DNA of 64,000 nucleotides from Arthrobacter sp. B2a2-09 (GCF_027587375.1 NZ_JAMXIC010000024.1:1-64000), one strand, 5' to 3'; shown: positions 48,983-57,126, counted from the stretch's first letter. Translations and numbers: made by a program. The notes: a model not told the origin generated them from the letters alone.

Positions 48983-49479
48983 CCACCTATCCTTTCGAGG
49001 CTCCGCTCTTCGTTGACGCAGTGACTTTCACCCGGGCCCCGAACGCGCAGATCACGATCTACGATGAGGCGGACCTTGCGAGCACGACGCCGCTGGTCCT
49101 TACGGACCCGAACGGGCTGCCACTGGCCAACCCTCTGACCGCATCGCCCGATGCGTTTGGGCCGAACTTCCGGGCACCAACCCCGAGGGTGAAATGGTCG
49201 GGCGGCGGCCTCACGGGCTTCCTAGCCTCGCCAACGGCTGTCCTGGACGAAGCAAAGGCCGCACGGGTGGCCGCTGATACCGCATCGGGTTCAGCATCCG
49301 ATTCAGCGACTGCAGCAACGGCGGCGCAGGCGGCCGCAGAGCTCGCGGCATTAACGGCCACGGGCGGCGGCGTGGCCATCGACCCGACGGACGCAGACAC
49401 GCTCGTCTTCACAACCAAATCGGACGGTTCAATCGCTGTTGACCCGTCCGACTCTGACGCCCTACTCATCACTGCCTAA
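48979..49479 (+). CDS. tail-fibre-associated protein
   Basis: A 166-residue protein. The N-terminal half is beta-rich (DAVTFTRAPNAQITIYDEAD), followed by an Ala/Ser/Thr repetitive helix-like stretch (AADTASGSASDSATAATAAQAAAEL) as in trimeric fibres. It may be an adaptor linking the spike to the tail. Start overlaps the holin stop. Confidence 0.65.
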   Translation: MTTYPFEAPLFVDAVTFTRAPNAQITIYDEADLASTTPLVLTDPNGLPLANPLTASPDAFGPNFRAPTPRVKWSGGGLTGFLASPTAVLDEAKAARVAADTASGSASDSATAATAAQAAAELAALTATGGGVAIDPTDADTLVFTTKSDGSIAVDPSDSDALLITA

Positions 49480-49493
49480 CAGGAGCCGCCATC

Positions 49494-49697
49494 ATGGCCA
49501 TCAAGAAAGTCCCATCCCTCGACGGGTCCGGCAAGATCTTCGATAAGCACATCCCAGGCCGCCTCCAGGACGCGCAACTAAAGCAGCAGTTTGTTCGCTT
49601 CGTTGACCTCGCAGGGAATCCCATCTCAGCCCGCCATGTGACCATCAAGGTCGACACTTCCACGTGGGAAATCGCTGACATCATCGCGGAGGCCTAA
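49494..49697 (+). CDS. 67-residue tail-fibre-associated protein
   Basis: A short protein (MAIKKVPSLDGSGKIFDKHIPGRLQD…) with the look of a fibre fragment of the type that carries DGSGKIxDxxLP repeats. AGGAGCC precedes it. It lies 3 bases before the spike gene. Confidence 0.7.
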   Translation: MAIKKVPSLDGSGKIFDKHIPGRLQDAQLKQQFVRFVDLAGNPISARHVTIKVDTSTWEIADIIAEA

Positions 49698-49700
49698 GCC

Positions 49701-51428
49701 ATGGCGTACATGAAAGACTCAAAGGGAACCCGCCTCGATTCGTTTGAAGCGGTCGGCAAGCAGCAAGTGGCTCGCCCCGCCTCTCAGTACAGCTTCCTTA
49801 TCCCCGGGAAGCAGCCAGCGACGTCCGGCAGTGCACGCGATGCCTCCGGAAAGGGCGGGGACGCCCAGCCTCCGACGTCCACCTATGGTCCGAGCCAGAT
49901 GTGGGCGAACCGCGGCTACCTGACCACCGGCGCTGGCACTGGGCTGGGTGTTTGCGTGAGCAACGGTAAAACGGCAGTGGACCTGGCTACTCAGTCCGTA
50001 ATCCTGGCCTTTGTCATCAACGCCGGTCTGCCCGGCGGCTCCATCGGCATCATGGGCAACGGTGACACTACGGGCAATAAGGGCTTCTACATCTCCGGGC
50101 GCCCGACGTCGGGAGTGCTGCGGCCGGTCATCAACACCAGCACGGCCGTCTACAACACCCTGCCGGACGGAACCGTGACCGTACTGGACGGAACGGATCA
50201 CGCCGTGCTTGTGGCGATCGACGCACCGACGAAGTCGATCTTTGTCTACGTCGACGGCGTCCTTGCGGACACCTACCTGAACGCCTTCAATGGCAACACC
50301 GCAGGGGCGACGGGCAGCTTCAATATCGGAGCCTTCGGCGGCCCACTCGTGAATGCCGCAACGTGCGCTGCCAAGTTCAACGGCATCCACCACATGGTGC
50401 TCACCGGCGGCTTGCCCATCAACGTCGGCAGGCTCGCGCAGCTCCACGCGGAACGGCCCACGAGGCCCTTCACTGCAGCGGACATCTACCCCACAAACAA
50501 GCGGGCTCTCGTCGTGGCCGGCGCTCCGGGGCAGTCCAACGAACTCGGTTCCGGGGTTTGGCTGTCCCAGACCCCAACGAACGGATGCCCGCTCAGGGAT
50601 CCTGTGCTCCCGAACGGCGGAACGTCTCGTTCGATGTGGCCACACTTCTCGGAGAAGATGGGCCAACTCGGCGTGTGGACGGAAGTGATCAACTCTGGCG
50701 TTGGTTCGACCAGCGCAGCGAAGTCGTGGACCGGGCAAATCCTCACATGGACCAACGGCATGGTTGTCACCCGGGGCTCCTACGTCCTCTCCAGCGGATC
50801 GCTCTGGCGATGCAACCTTGCCGCTGGCCTCGCGTCTGCGTCAACCAACGCGCCCACCGGAGCCGCGGATGTCACGGGCGCGGACGCTGTTCCGTGGGTA
50901 TACCTGGGCGCCCCGCTCGGTTACGAGGTGAACGGCTACGTCCTAAAGGATGGCGACACTCATTTCGATCCGAACGGCTATTTCGCTGCCGCCTCAGCCG
51001 CTGCGGCTGCGCGCACGGGAACGTACGCCGATAAGTGGGTGCTAATTTCCATCGGCCAGGGTGACAAGACCGTGGGCACCGTCCGAGCCGATTACAAGCA
51101 GGCTCTGATCAATTCCACGAACTACTGGCTTGCGCGTGGCTTCAAGGTCGCCATCGGTTTCACCTGCTACGGGGCAACCGCCGGGCTCGATGCTTGGTAC
51201 ACGTCCGACCTCTTGCCGGGGTTGGCCGACGCGATCGCGTTCTTCAATGGCAACGCGAACGTGGTCACTGGCGCGAACCTCCGTACGGCGCTCGGCGTCC
51301 TGCCAACGACGCCAGCACAGGGTGTGCCCGGCATCAAGTCTGACTTGTTGCACATGAACGATGAGGCACTGGCGCTTGCCTCGGAGGCATGGGCGTCAGC
51401 GCTGGTTGCTGCTGGCTGGACTGCTTAG
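49701..51428 (+). CDS. tail spike with LamG-like and SGNH hydrolase domains
   Basis: A 575-residue receptor-binding or glycan-modifying spike. Residues 60-260 form a concanavalin/LamG-like sandwich. The C-terminal half is SGNH-like: GAPGQSNELG (nucleophile Ser near 278) and DLLHMNDEA (Asp/His near 547-550). It would strip acyl groups from surface glycan. Its last 33 bases overlap the 3' end of the counter-oriented esterase gene. Confidence 0.8.
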   Translation: MAYMKDSKGTRLDSFEAVGKQQVARPASQYSFLIPGKQPATSGSARDASGKGGDAQPPTSTYGPSQMWANRGYLTTGAGTGLGVCVSNGKTAVDLATQSVILAFVINAGLPGGSIGIMGNGDTTGNKGFYISGRPTSGVLRPVINTSTAVYNTLPDGTVTVLDGTDHAVLVAIDAPTKSIFVYVDGVLADTYLNAFNGNTAGATGSFNIGAFGGPLVNAATCAAKFNGIHHMVLTGGLPINVGRLAQLHAERPTRPFTAADIYPTNKRALVVAGAPGQSNELGSGVWLSQTPTNGCPLRDPVLPNGGTSRSMWPHFSEKMGQLGVWTEVINSGVGSTSAAKSWTGQILTWTNGMVVTRGSYVLSSGSLWRCNLAAGLASASTNAPTGAADVTGADAVPWVYLGAPLGYEVNGYVLKDGDTHFDPNGYFAAASAAAAARTGTYADKWVLISIGQGDKTVGTVRADYKQALINSTNYWLARGFKVAIGFTCYGATAGLDAWYTSDLLPGLADAIAFFNGNANVVTGANLRTALGVLPTTPAQGVPGIKSDLLHMNDEALALASEAWASALVAAGWTA

Positions 51429-52223
51429 ACGGGCCGTGAGCCGCCGGTACTCTTTGTAGTATCGGCGGCCAAGCTCGCGCTGGCCTTCCGCACTGAAATG
51501 CAGTTTGTCTTCCGGCGAGTTGAACAAGCCGTGTGGCGCTTCAACAAACGCTGTGAGCGGTACTCGGGTCGGAGTATCGCGTTGCGCGGCGTCTATACGC
51601 GGGTACCCAGGGAACAGTTCGCTTGCCTCTGCCATCCTATCGGGGCTCATTTGTCCGAGGATGAAGGGAGCGGTCCCGAACTCATCTCGGAATCCTGTGA
51701 TCAGAGCGTCAAGCTTCACGGCGTACTCGTGCTGTCCGAGGTGCCACACATCGGCCTCCCCTTGGTGCCAAAGAATTGCGCGCAATTCGCTACCCGGGTG
51801 CGCCGACAAGGCTGAGGCAAGCTGCTGGGAAGCGAAGCGGTAGAGGTTAATCGTTCCGGGTTGGTCGGTGACGTCCCACGAGAAGCCAACATGCGGATGG
51901 AAGCCCGACTCTCCTCTGGCCGCGGGTACAAGCAGCACGGGGCGTCCCGTGGCTTCCGCATGAAGTTTCCCGAACATGAGCCCGAAACCTACGCCCGGGG
52001 CTCGGGTGTGGTGCCACAAGGGATGTTCCCCGCGGAGCACCTTGCCGGCCTTGCGTCCGCTCCCGGCGAACTGGTGAACATTGCCGTGCGGACGGTCCAG
52101 GCGGTGCTTATGTCCAAGCCCGGCCCCCAAAGCGTTGGACTGTCCCGCGATCAGGAACACGTCGTAACCTTCGCTGGGCGGTTTTACCAGATGGCCGCCC
52201 AGAAGATTTGTGATTTTCCCCAT
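51396..52223 (-). CDS. SGNH carbohydrate O-acetylesterase, counter-oriented cargo
   Basis: A 275-residue sialate-O-acetylesterase-like (SASA) protein. FLIAGQSNALG has the nucleophile Ser at residue 29, VPAARGESGF the oxyanion Gly, WHQGEAD the Asn/Gly block variant, and DKLHF the Asp239/His242 pair. No signal peptide is seen, so it acts inside the cell unless exported otherwise. It is driven by its own promoter, with an mRNA that begins at the ATG. A role in changing surface polysaccharide acetylation in the lysogen is inferred. Confidence 0.82.
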   Translation of the reverse strand: MGKITNLLGGHLVKPPSEGYDVFLIAGQSNALGAGLGHKHRLDRPHGNVHQFAGSGRKAGKVLRGEHPLWHHTRAPGVGFGLMFGKLHAEATGRPVLLVPAARGESGFHPHVGFSWDVTDQPGTINLYRFASQQLASALSAHPGSELRAILWHQGEADVWHLGQHEYAVKLDALITGFRDEFGTAPFILGQMSPDRMAEASELFPGYPRIDAAQRDTPTRVPLTAFVEAPHGLFNSPEDKLHFSAEGQRELGRRYYKEYRRLTARLSSPASSNQR

Positions 52224-52229
52224 CCCGAA

Positions 52230-52257
52230 ATCATAAAGCAGACAGCGAGTTAGACAA
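52230..52257 (-). promoter_or_regulatory. near-consensus promoter of the esterase, leaderless
   Basis: On the minus strand TTGTCT (52257-52252), 16-bp spacer and TATGAT (52235-52230). The start of transcription falls at the A of the ATG at 52223, 7 bases on. No ribosome site. Confidence 0.75.
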
Positions 52258-52264
52258 AGAGAAT

Positions 52265-53818
52265 TTAGCTGTGAGACGCCTTCGGACGGTCAAGAGCCGG
52301 ATCTCTTTGACTTGGGAATCCGTGGGGCTTGGCTGCCCATGCTGGCAGAGATTTATTGACCTTCTTGACGCTCATAACTGGCTGCGTCATTGGTGCATCA
52401 GAAGTAAAACGATGGGCCAATCCGACAAGAAGTCCGAAGAGTAGACCCGTTGGAAACCCATTTGGCATTGGTGCAACCGTCGAGACGACGAGAAAGGCCA
52501 AGAGGACCGCGCTCGTAACAGCCAGTCGTGGACGGTTAGCCCCGAGAACGGCAAAGACTGGACGAAGCACCAACAGTGCAAATGCCGCCAAGGCCACAAC
52601 GCCACCCTTGAGCATCAGCCAGTAGTAATAGTTGTGCGCGTAATACGGCGCTGTGGTTGAGGTGAAATAGTCGATAGGGCCATATGGGTCTTTGTAGGCA
52701 GCTCCGAACCCGAGCCCCCAGAATGGGGATGTTCCGATTACGGGAAGTATCTGATCGTTCTCCCCGACCCTGAACTGGGCCGAACCATCCGCTTGAATGG
52801 CGTCTGCCGAGAGGCCGCCGAGCACCCTTGATCCGAAACCGTCGAGCTGCTCTTGCAGCCAGGGAATGTCAAATAGGGTCATCAGGGCGGTGATGGCAAC
52901 GCCGCCGATAAGCGCGATGAACAACAGCTTTCCCACTCCGGCGACCTTGCGGGACGCCGGCCCGGCCGCTATCAGCGCCCACGCGAAAGCGACGCACAGA
53001 GCCAGGATGTTGTTTCGGCTAAACGATAGGAAGATAATCGCGAATGCGGGGGTTGCAAGGGACAGTATTGTCCTGGCGGAGGCCTTCGCGGTGACCATCG
53101 CTGCGATTACGCCGCAAGCGACGGCAAGGGCGAAGTACGTTGCCGGAGTAATGAGCCTGTCAGCTCCAGTTGTGTCGCCGACCAAGGATGCTACTTCGGA
53201 TCGGCCGACGAGGTCCAGCACGCCGAACGATCCAGCAAGGGTCATCCCGAGAGATATCCAAAGAATCCATTTGGTGGTCCTGATGAGGGTTTTTAGCGAA
53301 GTGAAGTTGAGTATGTTCGCTCCGGCTACCACTCCAAGGACTACGTCAATCAGCGGCCGAATGTCAGCAATCCTTGGCACCGAGGGCGTCTGGTTGTAGA
53401 TGCCGATGAAGAAGGCCAAAGCGGACGCGGCAATAAACACCAGTAGCGACCGGGGAACGAGTCGGTCGCCCTTCTTGAATAACCCAACAACCACGCATCC
53501 GAGCAGGAACGGCTCGAAGATGAACAGGCCGCCGACGGGGGTGGGGATTGTCTTCGGAACAAAAGCGGGGACGGCCAAAAATGCCGTCACCAGAGTTAGA
53601 TGGAACATCCATGCGGGCCTCAGTTTGGCGACAACCACCCAGACGATAACCCCGAAGACTGCAACGGCCACCGTAGGGCTCTTGATCGCAAGCAAAACCG
53701 CCAAGCCGACGGCCGCCATAGATCCGGCTACCCAGGCAACATCCCCAAATTTGTGCACGCTTGCAAGAATACCTTGCAAGGTGGCAAAACCCGCCGGGCG
53801 GAAGGCATCCCTTGTCAT
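52265..53818 (-). CDS. O-antigen ligase/polymerase-like membrane protein, cargo
   Basis: A protein of about 517 residues with roughly 12 transmembrane helices. The Wzy_C/O-antigen-ligase signature is the large loop with GTSPFWGLGFGAAYKDP followed by YYAHNYYYWLMLKGG, the conserved His in AHNYYY. Such enzymes polymerise or transfer surface glycans. I chose the ATG at 53818 (MTRDAFRPAG); the frame is open further upstream. It ends 41 bases before the esterase gene. In an actinobacterial lysogen it may alter capsule or teichoic-type glycans. Confidence 0.75.
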   Translation of the reverse strand: MTRDAFRPAGFATLQGILASVHKFGDVAWVAGSMAAVGLAVLLAIKSPTVAVAVFGVIVWVVVAKLRPAWMFHLTLVTAFLAVPAFVPKTIPTPVGGLFIFEPFLLGCVVVGLFKKGDRLVPRSLLVFIAASALAFFIGIYNQTPSVPRIADIRPLIDVVLGVVAGANILNFTSLKTLIRTTKWILWISLGMTLAGSFGVLDLVGRSEVASLVGDTTGADRLITPATYFALAVACGVIAAMVTAKASARTILSLATPAFAIIFLSFSRNNILALCVAFAWALIAAGPASRKVAGVGKLLFIALIGGVAITALMTLFDIPWLQEQLDGFGSRVLGGLSADAIQADGSAQFRVGENDQILPVIGTSPFWGLGFGAAYKDPYGPIDYFTSTTAPYYAHNYYYWLMLKGGVVALAAFALLVLRPVFAVLGANRPRLAVTSAVLLAFLVVSTVAPMPNGFPTGLLFGLLVGLAHRFTSDAPMTQPVMSVKKVNKSLPAWAAKPHGFPSQRDPALDRPKASHS

Positions 53819-53947
53819 CGGAGGGCCGTGGCGAATAGTCTTGATCAATCCGAGCTCACGCCGGATCCGTGCCGGGAAGCGGCCCTGTGGGATAGGGGTA
53901 ACCGGCAACCTAGCGGGCCGTGTACCCGCGCCCACGACTACACACCA

Positions 53948-53986
53948 ACAGCCCCTTCGTCGGTCCCCCTGGCGAGGGGCTGTTTT
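53948..53986 (+). terminator. strong terminator between cargo genes
   Basis: ACAGCCCCT pairs with AGGGGCTGT around an 18-base loop, followed by TTTTGTGTTT. It insulates the O-antigen gene from what lies right of it. Confidence 0.8.
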
Positions 53987-53990
53987 GTGT

Positions 53991-54326
53991 TTAACGCACT
54001 CTCGGGTCGATTGTCCGGCGCCGCACCCTGGATGCTTCCACCCAGACTTCTTTGCGGCCCTCGTAATAGTCCATCGGCCAGGGCACTGACACCAGCACGT
54101 GCACCCGCGTCCAGCCGTAGGCGAATGCTGGGATCTCGTGGGATTCGCCGTTGTCGTAATCCAGCGTCACGAATACCGGCAGGGGCTCTTTGGGCATTGT
54201 CGCGCCATCCACCGCCGCAGGATCCATCGCCGGCACCACAGGCGTGGGCCTATGGGCGTGCGGCGGCTGCCAGAACTTCTTTTCCTCCACAGCCAGAGTC
54301 TGCCACCGCGGGCAGACAATGAGCAC
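53991..54326 (-). CDS. conserved phage hypothetical protein
   Basis: A 111-residue protein ending in VWVEASRVRRRT, with a beta-barrel-like middle (PVFVTLDYDNGESHEIPAFAYGWTRVHVLVSVPW). I recognise this pattern as a small protein repeated in Arthrobacter prophages and plasmids, of unknown role. A GTG start is used; a shorter start at MPKEP is possible. Confidence 0.65.
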   Translation of the reverse strand: MLIVCPRWQTLAVEEKKFWQPPHAHRPTPVVPAMDPAAVDGATMPKEPLPVFVTLDYDNGESHEIPAFAYGWTRVHVLVSVPWPMDYYEGRKEVWVEASRVRRRTIDPRVR

Positions 54327-54438
54327 AGGTGCCGGGCTTAGGCGGATGACTGGATGAGTTCTGGGCCTCCGGATTGCGGATGAACGACGTAACGGCGTGG
54401 TTTTCGTTGCTCAGAATGCGGGACAGTTCCAGGGCCAA
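54250..54438 (-). CDS. possible 62-residue ORF, weak
   Basis: The frame MALELSRILSNENHAVTSFIRNPEAQ… starts at TTG and its 5' part looks protein-like. The 3' part overlaps the previous gene in another frame and is probably noise. It may be a remnant. Confidence 0.25.
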   Translation of the reverse strand: MALELSRILSNENHAVTSFIRNPEAQNSSSHPPKPGTCAHCLPAVADSGCGGKEVLAAAARP

Positions 54439-54450
54439 CTTCTTGCGGCC

Positions 54451-54487
54451 GTAGTTATTCCTCAGCGAATTCCCTAGGAATAACTAC
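54451..54487. repeat. 12-bp perfect inverted repeat
   Basis: GTAGTTATTCCT (54451-54462) and AGGAATAACTAC (54476-54487) with a 13-base spacer. It is AT-rich compared with its surroundings and has no T tract, so it looks like a protein-binding site more than a terminator. The rest of 54439-54777 shows no gene. Confidence 0.5.
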
Positions 54488-54777
54488 GCCTACTTCGGAT
54501 CCGGCCACCCTCCGTTCCGCGGCAGCTCAGACCGCCAAGCAAGTGGGAAAGCAGCCATCCCGCACTCGCACTCACTAGATGGGAGACCCCGATACGAGTG
54601 TTCGGCGGGGTACGGGAAATAAAAGCGAGTGGCACGCACTCGTGTGGAGTGAATTTCATATTTCTACACTCAAATCACCTGCAGCAGGAAAAGGAATGCC
54701 CTATTCATAAGTCTCATTGATGGATTTATCCAAATAGCCGGGTTACAGCCCGTCGGGGTTATCCAAAATGGGCGGAA

Positions 54778-54807
54778 TTGAGGCTTCCTCAGTGCTGCGC
54801 ATTTAAG
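54778..54807 (+). promoter_or_regulatory. candidate promoter for the LysM/sortase-like gene
   Basis: TTGAGG, an 18-bp spacer and TTTAAG. The leader would be about 93 bases. Weak match. Confidence 0.35.
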
Positions 54808-54906
54808 CAAAAGGGTCTCAACAAGCGCCATCCCCTGCGCCTGCGCATCACTTCCAGGGCCAGCCAACCGACCGGCCCCAGAAACGATGAATTACGGGGA
54901 TCTGAT

Positions 54907-55881
54907 ATGTATCAGCAGGAGTACAGACACGGCGGGATCAGCAGGGGCAACGTCCTCGCCCTGATATCCGCGGGGGTAAGAACACTCACCAGGTACAAGG
55001 CATCAATAGCCGCGTGGGCAATTGTGGCAATGGTCGCCATTGCGGCCGTGACGATGCAGAACTACGCACAGGTACTTGCGCCGGCAGGCACGAGCGCCGC
55101 AATCGCCCCGCACGTCGGTTCGGGATCCGGGATTGCCGCGCCTTCGCCAGCCGCTGCCAGTCCGACGCCGGCAGCCACGCGGGCGCCAGTACAGACGCAG
55201 GCGCCGGCCGCCGTCGCGCCGCCAGCTCCGGCACCGGCACCGGCACCGGCCGCAGCTCCGGCTCCACCCGCTCCGGTTGCTGCACCTGCCCCTGCTGCTG
55301 CGCCTGACACGAACGCCTACACGGTGGTCAGCGGCGACACTGTTGGCTCGATAGCCGCCAGGTTCGGCGTCGACGTCAACGGGATGCTGGCAGCCAATGG
55401 CCTCAGCGCCTATTCCGTCATCGTGCCCGGCCAGGTGCTGAAGCTGACGGGGCCGCCGGTTGCCGCCGCGCCGGCGCCCCCTCCGGCGCCCGCTCCGGCG
55501 CCCGTGGCTCCGGTGCCCGTGGCTCCGGTGCCCGCACCAGCCCCGGCTCCGGCGGTGCGGACCATCTATGTTGCGGGTTCGGGCGGCCAGGCCGCCGTGG
55601 ACAGTTGCATCGGCCCGATCCATTTCACCCCCACGGACGCCTACTCGCTGTTCATCACCGAACATGATTTCTGCGGCGGGTGGGCACGATTCTCGGGGAT
55701 CGGCGTCGGCGAAACGGTGAGCATCCCCGGTTACGGCACGTACACGGTGACGGCACGCGGCCAGGTGCCCCAAGGCGGGACCACCAATAACGTCGCAGCG
55801 GTATTCGGCGGCTTTCCTCGGGCGATACTGCAGACATGCATCCCGGGCACCAACCAGATGCTTGTCATCGCACTGAACTAA
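54907..55881 (+). CDS. membrane-anchored LysM protein with sortase-like C-terminus
   Basis: A 324-residue surface protein. A transmembrane helix (residues 32-55) is followed by a Pro/Ala-rich stalk, a LysM peptidoglycan-binding domain (about 137-180: AYTVVSGDTVGSIAARFGV), a second stalk, and a C-terminal domain (216-324). That domain looks like a sortase: ITEHDFCGG with His near 251 and ILQTCIPG with Cys near 311. The Arg expected after the Cys is replaced by NQM. It may be an inactive sortase-fold or a novel variant. GGGGA precedes the ATG, and CTGATA/TATCAG spans the start. Confidence 0.75.
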   Translation: MYQQEYRHGGISRGNVLALISAGVRTLTRYKASIAAWAIVAMVAIAAVTMQNYAQVLAPAGTSAAIAPHVGSGSGIAAPSPAAASPTPAATRAPVQTQAPAAVAPPAPAPAPAPAAAPAPPAPVAAPAPAAAPDTNAYTVVSGDTVGSIAARFGVDVNGMLAANGLSAYSVIVPGQVLKLTGPPVAAAPAPPPAPAPAPVAPVPVAPVPAPAPAPAVRTIYVAGSGGQAAVDSCIGPIHFTPTDAYSLFITEHDFCGGWARFSGIGVGETVSIPGYGTYTVTARGQVPQGGTTNNVAAVFGGFPRAILQTCIPGTNQMLVIALN

Positions 55882-55979
55882 GGCCGGTCCTTGGGGAGAG
55901 TTTGATGGTGCCTCTTCGGTAGCGCTGGGGTAAAACGCTGTATGCGCTCCTGTGCCGAAACATGCCGGGGGAGAGGGGT

Positions 55980-56001
55980 TGAGTACACCCATGGGTACAC
56001 C
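55980..56001 (+). promoter_or_regulatory. right integrase arm-type sites
   Basis: TGAGTACACC at 55980 and TGGGTACACC at 55992, 12 bp apart and in the same orientation as the left pair at 8901-8922. Confidence 0.7.
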
Positions 56002-56035
56002 AAGGCACTTTTTGGCCGATTTTGCTCACCTAACG

Positions 56036-56082
56036 AAAGAGCCCCGGTTCCCTTTGTTTACAAGGGATCCGGGGCTCTTTTT
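56036..56082 (-). terminator. phage-supplied tRNA terminator, bidirectional
   Basis: A long stem AAAGAGCCCCGG/CCGGGGCTCTTT with an inner TCCCTT/AAGGGA. It is followed by T on both strands. It lies just past the 3' end of tRNA-Thr, inside the prophage, and replaces the old terminator left at 8712-8754. Confidence 0.85.
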
Positions 56083-56083
56083 G

Positions 56084-56135
56084 TTCGAGCTTCCTATCAG
56101 AATCGAACTGATGACCTTTTCATTACGAGTGAAAC
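56084..56135. repeat. attR: 52-bp repeat restoring the tRNA-Thr 3' half
   Basis: Identical to attL at 8759-8810. Together with 25 host bases to the right it forms a complete tRNA gene, so integration keeps the tRNA functional. Confidence 0.95.
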
Positions 56136-56160
56136 GCTCTACCGACTGAGCTAAGGAAGC
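56088..56160 (-). tRNA. tRNA-Thr, anticodon CGT
   Basis: A 73-base cloverleaf on the minus strand: acceptor GCTTCCT/AGGAAGC, D arm with GTCGGTA, anticodon loop CT-CGT-AA, T loop TTCGATT. CGT reads ACG (Thr). No CCA is encoded. The phage attachment core covers its 3' half. Confidence 0.95.
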
Positions 56161-56382
56161 ACCGCGTTATCGTCCGGGTACCGGCTGAATCACGCAAGAT
56201 ACAACTGTAATAGAGTCACCTCGTCCGGGTCAAAACAGCCCCGGGCGGAGCTCCCGTGGCGCCGTTGTTGCGGAATTCACCCGCTCGTCGCGCCGGGTTC
56301 AGGCCGTCGTCGCGGACCGGGGGCAAGCTGGGCGGACTAACGTGGCCGCACGATTTCGGCCATCAACCAGCGAAGGGGCGCC

Positions 56383-57126
56383 ATGAGCATGGACAGCAGC
56401 AAGAGGACCAACGCGGACGACGCCGGGGCACATCGTGCGCAGCGGCTCCGGCTTGCTGTCTTGGACATGGTGGGCACCACGATTACCGACGATGGTCGTA
56501 CGGAACGTGCGATGTCCCTCGCCCTGCAGGAGACCGGCGTCGAGCCTGGTTCGCCCCGCTTCGAAAGCATGCTCGGCTACGCGCGGGACACCATGGGCTT
56601 TTCGAAGTTGACCGTTTTCAGCCACCTTTTTGAAGAACCCCAACGGGCCGAGAGCGCCAACAAGGCCTTCGAACGCGCCTACGATGATCTGATTGCCGAC
56701 GGCGGCGTCCGGGCTATTCCGGGCGCCGAGGAAACCATCGACTGGATGCGGGACTCCGGCATGAAAGTCTGCCTGGCTACCGGCTTCGGCCGGCACACGC
56801 AGAACATGGTGCTTGAGTCCCTGGGCTGGATGGGGAAGGCGGATCTCAGCCTGTGCCCCGCTGACGCCGGCCGCGGGCGCCCCTATCCGGACATGATTCT
56901 TACCGCCGTGCTTGCCCTTGACCTGGATGATGTCCGCGAGGTGGTCGTGGTGGGGGACACGAGCTCGGATATGTTGTCCGGCGTTCGCTCCGGAGCCTCC
57001 GCCGTGGTTGGCGTGCTTACCGGCTTCCATTCCGAGGCGGCTTTGCGCGCGGCCGGTGCCACCGCCGTCGTGCCCTCAGTCAAGTACCTTCCCGCATTGC
57101 TGGAGCCCCGCGCGGCACGGCTCTAG
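56383..57126 (+). CDS. HAD-superfamily phosphonatase-like hydrolase
   Basis: A 247-residue HAD hydrolase. LAVLDMVGTTITDDG is motif I in which the catalytic Asp is kept; TGFGRHTQNMV is the Thr motif; VVVVGDTSSDMLSGVRSGA is the acidic motif. The PhnX/phosphonatase-like and phosphoglycolate-type group fits, but substrate is open. The ATG has GAAGGGG ahead. It is the first host gene after the tRNA. Confidence 0.85.
   Translation: MSMDSSKRTNADDAGAHRAQRLRLAVLDMVGTTITDDGRTERAMSLALQETGVEPGSPRFESMLGYARDTMGFSKLTVFSHLFEEPQRAESANKAFERAYDDLIADGGVRAIPGAEETIDWMRDSGMKVCLATGFGRHTQNMVLESLGWMGKADLSLCPADAGRGRPYPDMILTAVLALDLDDVREVVVVGDTSSDMLSGVRSGASAVVGVLTGFHSEAALRAAGATAVVPSVKYLPALLEPRAARL

Larger units (their letters stand above)
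8759..56135 (+). mobile_element. complete siphovirus-type prophage integrated in tRNA-Thr(CGT)
   Basis: The element is bounded by identical 52-bp repeats (8759-8810 and 56084-56135) that contain the 3' half of tRNA-Thr. It has the full gene order of a temperate siphovirus: integrase, repressors, early genes, recombination and replication, packaging, head, tail and lysis. No structural gene appears broken, so it may be inducible. Two cargo sets on the minus strand (22618-23678 and 51396-54326) and a forward LysM-type gene near attR look like morons. Confidence 0.95.

Noticed and set aside
55200..55560. GC-rich repeats in the LysM gene
   Set aside because: They encode the Pro/Ala stalk, an ordinary low-complexity linker.
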